Positions 17,074 to 25,634 of a stretch of DNA of 64,000 bases are shown here, one piece after another (within the stretch, counting starts at the first letter, position 1; every line of letters starts with the position of its first letter). Source of the stretch: Catonella massiliensis (GTDB lineage: Bacteria; Bacillota; Clostridia; Lachnospirales; Lachnospiraceae); the NCBI RefSeq assembly GCF_016651435.1, contig NZ_JAEPRJ010000001.1, positions 1,178,001 through 1,242,000 of the forward strand. Reading direction: 5' to 3'. The notes under the pieces were generated by a model, which saw only the letters and a program-made list of their open reading frames with translations, was not told the DNA's origin and made no database searches. The position numbers were made by a program, and so were the translations under genes.

Positions 17074-17682
17074 ATGAGAAACAATATTGAGGATATTACA
17101 AAATTTATCTTCATAAAGGATGAACCGGAGAAAGCTGATATAATCTTCATTCCGGGTTCATCTAACTGGGTTCTTGCTGAAACTGCTGCGAGATTGTATA
17201 AAGAGGGTAAAGCAGAGAAAATTATGCCATCTGGAATGTACTTTTATCAGTTTGGCAGATTTATGAATGAAAGGGTAACTGATGAGAGATATAAGGGTGT
17301 TTACAGAACAGAGGCAGAGTTTTTAACCTCGGTTCTTATAAAAAACGGTGTACCTGATGAAGATGTAATAAGGGAAGAAAAGGCTACCAACACTTATGAA
17401 AATGCGATATATTCTAAGGAATTATTACGTGAGATGAAGTTTCGTATAAAATCAGCCATCATCTGTCCACAAGCCTTTCACGCAAGGAGGGCGCTTATGA
17501 CCTACTCTCATTTATTTCCTGATACTAAGCTATATGTAGTCCCAACCAACACTCAAAACATAACCGCGGATAACTGGTACAATACAGAAAGAGGCAGACA
17601 GGTTGTACTCGGAGAGCTTAGAAAATGTGGTGAATATTTCGAAAATTACATAAAAGATATAAGCTCATCACAATCAGAGTGA
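17074..17682 (+). CDS. YdcF/DUF218-family protein
   Basis: A 202-residue protein with the DUF218 fold: an opening strand and loop ADIIFIPGSSNWVLAETAARLYKEGKAEKIMPSG, then the EEKATNTYENA motif, then SAIICPQAFHARRA. There is no signal peptide or membrane anchor, so it is the short cytosolic form. Some DUF218 proteins are tied to envelope metabolism or bind SAM, but the reaction of this branch is not known. The site before ATG 17074 is a modest GATTGGAG. It sits between element B and a 238-bp AT-rich spacer with no clear gene (9-bp inverted repeat TTGCAATTA/TAATTGCAA at 17731-17781). Confidence 0.75.
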   Translation: MRNNIEDITKFIFIKDEPEKADIIFIPGSSNWVLAETAARLYKEGKAEKIMPSGMYFYQFGRFMNERVTDERYKGVYRTEAEFLTSVLIKNGVPDEDVIREEKATNTYENAIYSKELLREMKFRIKSAIICPQAFHARRALMTYSHLFPDTKLYVVPTNTQNITADNWYNTERGRQVVLGELRKCGEYFENYIKDISSSQSE

Positions 17683-17920
17683 TGTTCAGTGTTCTTTAAT
17701 GAGAACATAGGTATTTTGCTCAAATTTCAGTTGCAATTATATGCCGGATTGGATAAGATAGCATTAAGTGGGTAATTGCAATAGCAGGTAACAATAAGTA
17801 CTTTACAAGATAGTTAAATGATATTTCCGGAGTATGATAGACTGTCAACGGATTATTTATCATTATACAAAGAGTAAAGAACGTGTTTTAAGGTTACTAA
17901 GATAATAATAGGAGGTGCTG

Positions 17921-18571
17921 ATGGTTACAGGTAGTAAGTTTAGGTTCTCTGAAGAGTACAAGATTAAAAGTGAGTTGACCATATCTACAAAGCTTGGTTT
18001 ATCAGATGCTCCTTTTACTTACTTCAGGCTGGGTAGGGGAACTGATATAAGCAAGGAAAGTTATGACTGCCCGGTACTTTACATAGGTACAGACGGATTT
18101 GGTGTGTTTAATCTGAATGAAAATGATACAGAACATATGTCTGAAAATGCCTTGTTATACGTTGCTCCCAAAACTTTATGTGGTATGTCGGCCGGTACAG
18201 AGAGCGGCCTGTCATATATAGAAATATTACTTGAAAAGGAGATTAATATGAATAGTGTATTAAAAGCAGGAGAGGTTACAAAATTAAAGAACTTACTTGA
18301 CTATGAGAAGGGTAGCATCACAAATCTTGACCTCATCGGACAGGACAATCTTAAGTTTATGATAATGGCTTTTGATGAAGGCTGCTACCTCTCAGAACAC
18401 CGTGCTCCGGGCGAGGCTATAGTATTTGCCCTTGAAGGAAAGGGTGTTATTAACTATGAAGGCACTGACTATGAGGTAAATGAAGGAGATAACTTCAAAT
18501 TCGAAAAAAATGCCCTTCACAGCGTAAAGGCGGTTGGAAGATTCAAGATGGCTCTTTTACTTGTAAAATAA
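17921..18571 (+). CDS. Two-domain cupin protein
   Basis: A 216-residue bicupin. ATG 17921 has GGAGG five bases upstream. The first half (~15-105) is a degenerate cupin. The second (~125-215) has the usual barrel pattern: EGCYLSEHRAPGEAIVFALEGKGVINYEG, then NEGDNFKFEKNALHSVKAV, with a His in each half-motif that could bind metal. It belongs to the small cupins often described as cytoplasmic sensors or isomerase-like proteins; the ligand is unknown. It is probably monocistronic, with a terminator downstream. Confidence 0.75.
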   Translation: MVTGSKFRFSEEYKIKSELTISTKLGLSDAPFTYFRLGRGTDISKESYDCPVLYIGTDGFGVFNLNENDTEHMSENALLYVAPKTLCGMSAGTESGLSYIEILLEKEINMNSVLKAGEVTKLKNLLDYEKGSITNLDLIGQDNLKFMIMAFDEGCYLSEHRAPGEAIVFALEGKGVINYEGTDYEVNEGDNFKFEKNALHSVKAVGRFKMALLLVK

Positions 18572-18584
18572 TGGTTTATAAGCA

Positions 18585-18620
18585 GGCGGCAGTTTCCTTA
18601 TGGAGGCTGTCGTTTTTTTT
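18585..18620 (+). terminator. Terminator after the cupin gene
   Basis: Stem CGGCAG (18587-18592) with CTGTCG (18607-18612), one wobble pair, followed by eight T residues. The spacer onward to 18834 shows no gene. Confidence 0.8.
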
Positions 18621-18834
18621 ATGTCATAGGAAATTCCTCCGGAATCTCTTGTGATACAAAAATCTCCGGGCATGATTCTTTCTTGTATAAATTTACAGTA
18701 TATCTTCTCTATATATGTTAATTGAAAAAGAAAGAAGTATTGTGGTAAGAGTGGATTTTAAGTTGTGTTTAGGGTATAATTATTTTTACTGAAGAAGCAC
18801 TTAAAACTCTTAAGTTTGAAGGAAGTGAGGAAGC

Positions 18835-19147
18835 TTGAAAAATATATATTTTCCAGATGAAGAAATTACAAGAGATGATGTTAAATTTATCTGCTATATG
18901 ATAGAGCGTGTGGCAAGAAGGCTGCACCAAAAAAATAGTTATGTGGTGAATAAACTGGGAAAGGAAAACCTGAAAGGTATACGAAAGACTTATTCACGAT
19001 ACTTCTATGTCAAATGAAACAGAAGTAGAGGGAATTATAAGGGTATACAATGATGAGATTTGTGAGAAGATAGATAATTATAACTGCAGTGCATACTATG
19101 AACCTTCTTATGTAATTGCGAGGGCATATTTTCAGGGTGGGTTTTAA
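18835..19147 (+). pseudogene. Internally deleted, frameshifted conserved hypothetical gene
   Basis: TTG 18835 (GAGG upstream) opens a frame encoding ~48 residues (MKNIYFPDEEITRDDVKFI, then CYMIERVARRLHQ, then NKLGKENL). It then leaves the expected path and stops at 19017. From 18977 a different frame reads VYERLIHDTSMSNETEVEG, then IIRVYND, and ends DNYNCSAYYEPSYVIARAYF plus QGGF before TAA at 19147. I recognise both ends as the N- and C-termini of one ~150-residue protein common in gut clostridia, often near DUF3990/DUF3791 genes. The middle is missing and the join is out of frame, so the gene is dead. Confidence 0.7.
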
Positions 19148-19189
19148 GAAGGAATATTAGAATAAATTATAATGTAAGGGGATAGATAA

Positions 19190-21970
19190 ATGACAGATGT
19201 AGAACAGAGGGAAGCAGCTAGACAGTTTGTAAATAAGTGGAATAATAGGGGAAGTGAAGAAGAAGATGCCCGTTCATACTGGCTGGATTTTTTGGGAAAT
19301 GTAATGGGAATAACACATCCGACTGACTATATAAATTTTGAAAAAAAGGTTGTTGTGGATGGTAATACCAAAAAAATTGATGCTTATATTCCTGCAACTA
19401 AAGTGCTTATAGAACAGAAAAGCTTAGGAATAGGACTAGATAAAAAATTACACAATTCAGGCGGTATTGAACTCACTCCTTATGAACAGGCCAAAAGATA
19501 TAATGATAATCTACCATATGAAGAAAAAGCACGCTGGATTATTATATCAAATTTTGCTGAAATTTGGGTTTATGACATGAATGTACAAGTACCTAAACCT
19601 AATAAAATAATGCTGGTTGAGCTTCAGGGAAAATATCCGATGTTGGATTTTATAGTAAAAAAAGAAGTAAAACAGCTCTCACATGAAATGGAAATTTCCT
19701 TAAAAGCGGGAGATATTGTTGGATTGTTATATACTGCTTTTATGAAACAATATAAGAATCCTGAGAATCCGGAAACCTTAAAAAGCCTGAATGTGCTCTG
19801 TGTAAGACTTGTATTCTGCCTATATGCTGAAGATGCAGGCATATTTGGAAGAAGAAATATGTTTCATGATTATCTTGCCAACTATGATACCCATCATTTA
19901 AGAAATGCCCTAATTGACCTGTTTAAAGTGCTTGATCAAAGGGTAGAAGATAGGGATCCTTACCTCATACCTGAACTGGCAGAATTTCCTTACGTAAATG
20001 GTGGTCTTTTTGCCAATGAAAATATTGAAATACCAATGTTTACTGATGAAATAAGAGAACTAATCTTAGTGAAGGCAAGCGAAGAATTTGATTGGTCTGC
20101 TATAAGCCCTACAATATTTGGAGCTGTGTTCGAATCTACCTTAAATCCTGAAACAAGAAGAACCGGCGGTATGCACTATACCTCTATTGAGAATATCCAT
20201 AAGGTAATAGACCCACTTTTCTTAGATGAATTAAAGAAAGAACTTGATGAGATAAAAGAAAATACTGTAATTAAAACAAGGGTGAAATTGTTAAAAGATT
20301 ATCAGGATAAACTTTCATCTCTTAAATTCTTAGATCCGGCAGCGGGAAGTGGAAATTTCCTTACAGAAACTTACATTTCTATCCGCCGCCTTGAAAACGA
20401 GGTAATACGTACTCTGCAAAGTGGTCAGATGATGATAGGAGAGGCAGTAAATCCTATCAAAGTCTCAATTAGTCAGTTTTATGGAATAGAAATTAATGAT
20501 TTTGCTGTAACAGTTGCAAAGACTGCACTATGGATAGCAGAAAGCCAGATGATGAAAGAGACAGAAAACATTATGCTTATAAATCTGGACTTTCTTCCGC
20601 TTAAGACAAATGCAAACATTGTAGAGGCAAATGCACTTAGAATTGATTGGAATGATGTTATACCTGCAGAAGAGCTTAATTATATAATGGGGAATCCACC
20701 GTTTGTAGGATATTCTATGCAAAATGAAAATCAGAAAGCTGATATTCTTTCGATTTATGTTGATGAAAAAGGAAAACCATATAAAACTGCAGGTAAAATT
20801 GATTATGTATCTGCTTGGTATTTTAAAGCTTCAAAATATATTGAAAATACAGATGTTTCTATAGCTTTTGTTTCAACTAATTCAATTACTCAAGGTGAAC
20901 AGGTGGCAAGTGTATGGGGCCCCCTATATGAAAGATTTAATATTCATATTAATTTTGCATATAGAACATTTATTTGGGATAGTGAAGCAAATTTAAAAGC
21001 ACATGTTCATTGTGTGATTATTGGATTTGGAACAAATAATGATAGAGTGGAGAAAAAAATATTTACTAATGATAGTATAAAAATTGTATCTGAAATTAAT
21101 CCCTATTTAATAGAAGCTCCAACAATATTTGTGAAGTCAATACCAAAGCCTCTTTGTAATGTACCCAAAATGACTACAGGTAATAGACCGGCAGATGGTG
21201 GGCATTTGATAATAGAAGCAGAAGATTATGAATCGTTTATAGAAAAAGAACCAAATGCAGTAAAATATATCAAAAAATTAACAGGTGCGGCTGAGTATAT
21301 CAACAATAGGGATAGATATTGCCTGTGGCTGGTAGGGGCTGATCCGGCAGAACTTCATAAAATGCCGGAAATAATGAAAAGAATAGAACTGTGTAGAGAA
21401 GATAGGCTTAATGGAGCACAGGATAGACAACAATTGGCTGATACACCTACCCTTTTTAGAGAGACTAAAAATCCTTTAACTTATATAATTATGCCATTAA
21501 CATCATCTGAAAATCGTAGATACATACCATTAGGTTTTTTAAATGGAGATATTATTCCTACAAATTCAGCTGCTATAATTCCAGATGCAGGAATATATGA
21601 ATTTGGTGTTCTGACATCAAATGTTCACATGGCATGGACTAGAGTTGTATGTGGTAGACTAAAAAGTGATTATAGATATTCAAAAGATATAGTCTACAAC
21701 AACTTTCCTTGGCCTGAACCATCTGATGAACAAAAGAGAAAAATCGAACAGACAGCACAAGGTATATTAGATGCAAGGAAACTTTATCCTAATAGTAGCC
21801 TTGCAGATTTATATGATCCTCTTCTAATGCCTGCTGAACTACGAAAAGCACATACGGAGAACGATAGAGCTGTGATGAAGGCCTATGGCTTTGACATTAA
21901 GTTGTCAGAAGCTGACTGTGTAGCAAAACTTATGAAAATGTATCAGAAACTGGTGGGGAAACAAAAATAA
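19190..21970 (+). CDS. MmeI-like (type IIL) single-chain restriction-modification enzyme
   Basis: A 926-residue protein that appears to join nuclease, adenine methyltransferase and target recognition. The N-terminal nuclease shows D64...E75-Q-K77 (KIDAYIPATKVLIEQKS), a D-X10-ExK arrangement like MmeI. A helical connector follows. The methyltransferase has motif I FLDPAAGSGNFL (~380-391) and motif IV NPPF (~502-505), the gamma-class N6-adenine order. The likely recognition domain is ~620-840, ending near NNFPWPEPS. Such enzymes methylate one strand and cut about 20 bases away, and need no separate specificity subunit. No stops are visible, so both activities could be intact. Flanked by pseudogenes, fitting a defence-gene site. 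Confidence 0.85.
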   Translation: MTDVEQREAARQFVNKWNNRGSEEEDARSYWLDFLGNVMGITHPTDYINFEKKVVVDGNTKKIDAYIPATKVLIEQKSLGIGLDKKLHNSGGIELTPYEQAKRYNDNLPYEEKARWIIISNFAEIWVYDMNVQVPKPNKIMLVELQGKYPMLDFIVKKEVKQLSHEMEISLKAGDIVGLLYTAFMKQYKNPENPETLKSLNVLCVRLVFCLYAEDAGIFGRRNMFHDYLANYDTHHLRNALIDLFKVLDQRVEDRDPYLIPELAEFPYVNGGLFANENIEIPMFTDEIRELILVKASEEFDWSAISPTIFGAVFESTLNPETRRTGGMHYTSIENIHKVIDPLFLDELKKELDEIKENTVIKTRVKLLKDYQDKLSSLKFLDPAAGSGNFLTETYISIRRLENEVIRTLQSGQMMIGEAVNPIKVSISQFYGIEINDFAVTVAKTALWIAESQMMKETENIMLINLDFLPLKTNANIVEANALRIDWNDVIPAEELNYIMGNPPFVGYSMQNENQKADILSIYVDEKGKPYKTAGKIDYVSAWYFKASKYIENTDVSIAFVSTNSITQGEQVASVWGPLYERFNIHINFAYRTFIWDSEANLKAHVHCVIIGFGTNNDRVEKKIFTNDSIKIVSEINPYLIEAPTIFVKSIPKPLCNVPKMTTGNRPADGGHLIIEAEDYESFIEKEPNAVKYIKKLTGAAEYINNRDRYCLWLVGADPAELHKMPEIMKRIELCREDRLNGAQDRQQLADTPTLFRETKNPLTYIIMPLTSSENRRYIPLGFLNGDIIPTNSAAIIPDAGIYEFGVLTSNVHMAWTRVVCGRLKSDYRYSKDIVYNNFPWPEPSDEQKRKIEQTAQGILDARKLYPNSSLADLYDPLLMPAELRKAHTENDRAVMKAYGFDIKLSEADCVAKLMKMYQKLVGKQK

Positions 21971-22053
21971 CAAGGTATGAATAGTTATTTAATTACCATG
22001 TAACTCAGAATATTTAGAAATAAACAAAGATAGATGTGAAATTGTAATTTATA

Positions 22054-22083
22054 TTGACACCACATATGACACCATTATATAAT
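22054..22083 (+). promoter_or_regulatory. Promoter upstream of hicB
   Basis: TTGACA (22054-22059), 18-bp spacer, TATAAT (22078-22083). A strong sigma-A match. It runs into the HicA remnant and then the intact hicB, so HicB is probably expressed even without a functional toxin. Confidence 0.65.
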
Positions 22084-22190
22084 CAGGAAAGACCCCGATT
22101 ACGATTCCTAAGCATGAACCAATAAAGAAGGTATACGTTGAAATGGTACGTGATATAGTTGAGGAGGAAATGTTACATGAAAACAATTGA
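22083..22190 (+). pseudogene. HicA toxin fragment (C-terminal third)
   Basis: A frame directly after a TAA at 22080 encodes SGKTPITIPKHEPIKKVYVE, then MVRDIVEEE, ending TGA 22190. The TPITIPKH segment resembles the C-terminal strand of HicA mRNA interferases, and the frame overlaps the start of hicB by 14 bp, as HicAB pairs often do. The N-terminal RNA-binding part with the catalytic His is absent; upstream sequence looks unrelated and holds a promoter. I infer a decayed toxin gene; a coincidental small ORF is the alternative. Confidence 0.5.
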
Positions 22191-22557
22191 TTATTACTTG
22201 AATCTACCATACAAGTTAGAAATTGTTCCGGATAAGGATGAAGGTGGATATGCCGCAAGATATCCGGAGCTTCCGGGATGTATAACAGTTGGTGATACAC
22301 TTGAATCAGTTGTTAAGAATGCAGGTGATGCAAAAAAAGAATGGATTGCTGCAGCATTAGAAGAGGGAGTTACCATTCCTGAACCTACTTCCTATGATGA
22401 TTATTCCGGACAATTTAAGTTAAGATTGCCAAAAAGCCTGCATAAATTATTGGCTGATAAGTCTAAGGAAGAAGGTGTAAGTATGAACCAGTATTGCGTT
22501 TACTTACTTTCAATGAATAATTCTTCCAACCTTTACAAACACCGCACAATAAGGTAA
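22177..22557 (+). CDS. hicB: HicB-family antitoxin
   Basis: A 126-residue antitoxin-like protein. ATG 22177 follows GAGGAGG. Residues 1-75 are the partial RNase-H fold of HicB (YKLEIVPDKDEGGYAARYPELPGC, then ITVGDTLESVVKNAGDAKKEW). Residues ~88-112 are a ribbon-helix-helix DNA-binding segment (FKLRLPKSLHKLLADKSKEE, then GVSMNQYCVYLLS). HicB neutralises HicA and represses its own operon. Here only a fragment of hicA precedes it, so it is an orphan antitoxin. der starts 44 bp downstream, so this pair marks the edge of the accessory region. Confidence 0.88.
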   Translation: MKTIDYYLNLPYKLEIVPDKDEGGYAARYPELPGCITVGDTLESVVKNAGDAKKEWIAAALEEGVTIPEPTSYDDYSGQFKLRLPKSLHKLLADKSKEEGVSMNQYCVYLLSMNNSSNLYKHRTIR

Positions 22558-22600
22558 AATTACAGAGTAGCGGTAAATAATACAAATATTGAGGTGTAAT

Positions 22601-23938
22601 TTGAAACCAATAGTAGCAATAGTAGGCAGGCCTAATGTAGGTAAGTCTACACTTTTTAATAAACTTGCAGGCAGCGACATATCTATAGTAAAGGATACAC
22701 CCGGTGTAACCAGAGATAGGATATACGCTGATGCAGAGTGGCTTAACAAAGCCTTTACTATGATAGATACAGGTGGTATCGAGCCTGATACAAGTGACAT
22801 GATGCTTGCAAATATGCGTGAGCAGGCAGAGATTGCCATAGATACAGCTGATGTAATTATATTTATAACTGATGTTAAGACAGGTCTTGTAGATTCTGAC
22901 AATCAGGTAGCTCACATGCTTAGAAAGTCCAAGAAACCTGTGGTTTTGGTTGTTAATAAAGTAGATAATCCTGTAAAACAGCAGGCTGATGTCTTTGAAT
23001 TTTACAACCTTGGACTTGGCGAGCCATTTCCTATATCATCCGTAAACCAGACAGGTATAGGAGATATGCTTGATGAGGTTATTAAACATTTTCCTGAGGA
23101 CAGCCCTGAGGCTGAAGAAGATGATACTCCAAGGATTGCCATCATAGGTAAGCCAAATGTAGGAAAGTCATCCATAATCAACAGGCTGCTCGGAGAAAAC
23201 AGAGTAATAGTTTCAGATATAGCCGGTACTACAAGAGATGCGATTGATACAAGAATCAGAAGAAACGGCAAGGAATACATAATGATAGATACAGCCGGTA
23301 TCCGCAGGAAGAGCCGTATTAAGGAAGATATTGAGTATTACAGCATTGTTCGTACTGTATCAGCAGTAGAAAGAGCTGATATAGTTGTTCTTGTAATTGA
23401 CGCAACAGAGGGGATTACCGAGCAGGATGCAAAGATAGCGGGAATTGCCCATGAGCGTGGCAAAGGTGTAATAGTTGCCGTAAATAAATGGGACCTCATT
23501 GAAAAGACAGATAAGACCATGAATGAGCATACTAAAAAGCTTAAAGAAATCCTCGCTTATATGCCTTATGCGGAGTTCCTCTTTATATCAGCAGTAAGCG
23601 GGCAGAGGCTTAATAAGCTCTTTGACCTTATAGATGTGGTTATTCAGTATCATACTTTAAGAGTATCTACAGGTGTGCTTAATGATATACTTGCTGAAGC
23701 TGTAGCTATGCAGCAGCCTCCAACAGACAAGGGAAGAAGGCTTAAGATATATTATATTACCCAAGTTTCTGTAAAGCCTCCTACCTTCATAGTTTTTGTA
23801 AACAGCAAAAAACTGATGCATTATTCATATACAAGATATATTGAGAATAAAATAAGGGAAGCCTTTGGCTTTACCGGAACCCCACTTCGATTCATTATAA
23901 GAGAGAGAAGTGCTGATGATACGACTAAAATACATTAA
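22601..23938 (+). CDS. der: Ribosome-assembly GTPase Der (EngA)
   Basis: A 445-residue tandem GTPase needed for 50S subunit maturation. TTG 22601 follows GAGG at good spacing; the earlier in-frame TTG lies before that site. Domain G1 has GRPNVGKST and DTPG (~10-165). Domain G2 has [21 protein letters not shown] and NKWD (~180-350). A C-terminal KH-like domain (~360-440) follows. Full family length. It leads the cluster der-plsY-gpsA-mutS-mutL-hemW, all on the plus strand with gaps of 11-60 bp. Confidence 0.97.
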   Translation: MKPIVAIVGRPNVGKSTLFNKLAGSDISIVKDTPGVTRDRIYADAEWLNKAFTMIDTGGIEPDTSDMMLANMREQAEIAIDTADVIIFITDVKTGLVDSDNQVAHMLRKSKKPVVLVVNKVDNPVKQQADVFEFYNLGLGEPFPISSVNQTGIGDMLDEVIKHFPEDSPEAEEDDTPRIAIIGKPNVGKSSIINRLLGENRVIVSDIAGTTRDAIDTRIRRNGKEYIMIDTAGIRRKSRIKEDIEYYSIVRTVSAVERADIVVLVIDATEGITEQDAKIAGIAHERGKGVIVAVNKWDLIEKTDKTMNEHTKKLKEILAYMPYAEFLFISAVSGQRLNKLFDLIDVVIQYHTLRVSTGVLNDILAEAVAMQQPPTDKGRRLKIYYITQVSVKPPTFIVFVNSKKLMHYSYTRYIENKIREAFGFTGTPLRFIIRERSADDTTKIH

Positions 23939-23949
23939 TAGGAGTAACT

Positions 23950-24582
23950 ATGTTAAGTGCGATTGTTGTTGTTTTAGGCTATATTTTCGGTAATTTTCCT
24001 ACAGGGCTGATCGTAGGCAAATGCAATCATATTGATATAAGGCATGAAGGAAGCGGTAATATTGGCTCGACCAATGCCTTAAGAACTCTTGGATTTTTGA
24101 GGGGAGGTCTCCCTACTCTGGTCGGAGATGTGCTAAAGGTTGTTATTCCCTGCCTTTTAGTTAGATATCTTATTTGTCCTAATCTTACAGGAGATACAAA
24201 CGGATTTTTAAGTACTAATTATTATGTGCTTTTATGTGGCTTTGGTGTAGTACTTGGGCATAACTTTCCGTTTACACTTGGCTTTCATGGGGGGAAGGGG
24301 ATAGCATCTACAGGAGGAGCCTTTTTAGTATTTAATTTTCCTATGACAATGATACCTTTAGCGGTATTTCTTTTGGTAAGTTATGTAACCAAATATGTTT
24401 CAATGGGCTCTATTGTAGGACTGATTTCAATTCCCGTAAGCATTGCCTTTTTCTATCCGGGACAGTGGGTGCTGGTAGTGGTGGCTTCATTTTATACCAT
24501 ACTTGGTATAGCAAGGCATAAATCAAACATTGAAAGACTTATGAAGGGAACTGAAAATAAATTAGGCAGTAAGAAAAAATAA
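23950..24582 (+). CDS. plsY: Acyl-phosphate glycerol-3-phosphate acyltransferase PlsY
   Basis: A 210-residue integral membrane enzyme that transfers the acyl group of acyl-phosphate to glycerol-3-phosphate, the step after PlsX. The three PlsY signatures are present: GNFPTGLIVGK, the glycerol-phosphate loop HEGSGNIGSTNALRTLG, and GHNFPFTLGFHGGKGIAS. There are five predicted membrane segments. It lies 11 bp after der and 16 bp before gpsA, whose product makes its glycerol-3-phosphate substrate. Confidence 0.95.
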   Translation: MLSAIVVVLGYIFGNFPTGLIVGKCNHIDIRHEGSGNIGSTNALRTLGFLRGGLPTLVGDVLKVVIPCLLVRYLICPNLTGDTNGFLSTNYYVLLCGFGVVLGHNFPFTLGFHGGKGIASTGGAFLVFNFPMTMIPLAVFLLVSYVTKYVSMGSIVGLISIPVSIAFFYPGQWVLVVVASFYTILGIARHKSNIERLMKGTENKLGSKKK

Positions 24583-24598
24583 TGTGGAGGTTATTGGG

Positions 24599-25621
24599 AT
24601 GAGAATAGCAGTATTGGGAGCAGGTACCTGGGGCAGTGCCTTAACTATTTTACTTAATAACAATGGGCATGAACTTACACTTTGGACAGCAGTTGAGAAG
24701 GAATATAAGGAATTAAGTGCTACAAGAATAGTTAAGAATCTTAAAGGAATTAAACTTGCTGACAACATAAAAATAACAAATGACATAAAAGAAGCCTGTA
24801 AGGATAAAGACCTTATTGTATTTGCTGTTGCCTCACCTTATGTTAGAATGACAGCAAGGAAGGCAGCCCCTTACATTGACCGGAAAATACCTGTTGTTAA
24901 TGTGGCTAAGGGTATAGAGGAAGATACTCTTATGACGCTTACTGAAATCATTGAGAGTGAATTTGAAGCAGAGAATGGTGATAAGGGTACAGTTACCGTA
25001 CTTTCCGGTCCAAGCCATGCTGAAGAGGTATCTGTGGGAATGCCTACTACAGCTGTAGTAGGTGCAAAATCAAGAGAAATAGCCTGCATGATACAGGATG
25101 CCTTTATGTCTGACAGATTCAGAGTATATACAAGCCCTGATATTATTGGTATTGAGCTTGGAGGTTCACTTAAGAATGTTATAGCGCTCGCGGCAGGTGT
25201 AATAGATGGTCTGGGGCTTGGAGACAATGCAAAGGCTGCTCTTATAACAAGAGGAATCTCAGAGATAGGCAGACTAGGGATGAAGCTTGGAGGAAGACTT
25301 GAAACCTTTGCAGGGCTTTCAGGTATTGGTGACCTTATAGTTACCTGTTGCTCTACCCATAGCCGTAACCACAATGCAGGCTACCTTATGGGTAAGGGAA
25401 AGACTATGGATGAAGCGATGGCAGAGGTTGGACAGGTAGTTGAGGGAGTATATTCTGCAAAGGCAGCAAGCAAACTTGCTAAAGCCAACAATATAGACAT
25501 GCCTATAGTAGAGCAGATGAATAAGGTATTATTTGAAAATAAAAAAGCAGAGGATGCTCTTAATGAACTGCTTTTAAGAGATAAGAAGGATGAACACTCA
25601 GGCTTTGACTGGGATGAATAA
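24599..25621 (+). CDS. gpsA: NAD(P)-dependent glycerol-3-phosphate dehydrogenase
   Basis: A 340-residue cytosolic enzyme making sn-glycerol-3-phosphate from dihydroxyacetone phosphate for phospholipids. ATG 24599 has GGAGG eight bases upstream, and the protein opens with the Rossmann motif RIAVLGAGTWGSAL. Further family motifs are VNVAKGIEEDTL, LSGPSHAEEV and the catalytic-domain stretch LGGSLKNVIALAAGVIDGLG. The order plsY-gpsA pairs consecutive functions of phosphatidic acid synthesis. Confidence 0.96.
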   Translation: MRIAVLGAGTWGSALTILLNNNGHELTLWTAVEKEYKELSATRIVKNLKGIKLADNIKITNDIKEACKDKDLIVFAVASPYVRMTARKAAPYIDRKIPVVNVAKGIEEDTLMTLTEIIESEFEAENGDKGTVTVLSGPSHAEEVSVGMPTTAVVGAKSREIACMIQDAFMSDRFRVYTSPDIIGIELGGSLKNVIALAAGVIDGLGLGDNAKAALITRGISEIGRLGMKLGGRLETFAGLSGIGDLIVTCCSTHSRNHNAGYLMGKGKTMDEAMAEVGQVVEGVYSAKAASKLAKANNIDMPIVEQMNKVLFENKKAEDALNELLLRDKKDEHSGFDWDE

Positions 25622-25634
25622 AGAAAGGCAAAAG

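Noticed and set aside
22054..22083. GACAC-containing sequence resembling MITE ends
   Set aside because: Only short matches to the terminal repeats; it is explained better as a TTGACA/TATAAT promoter.
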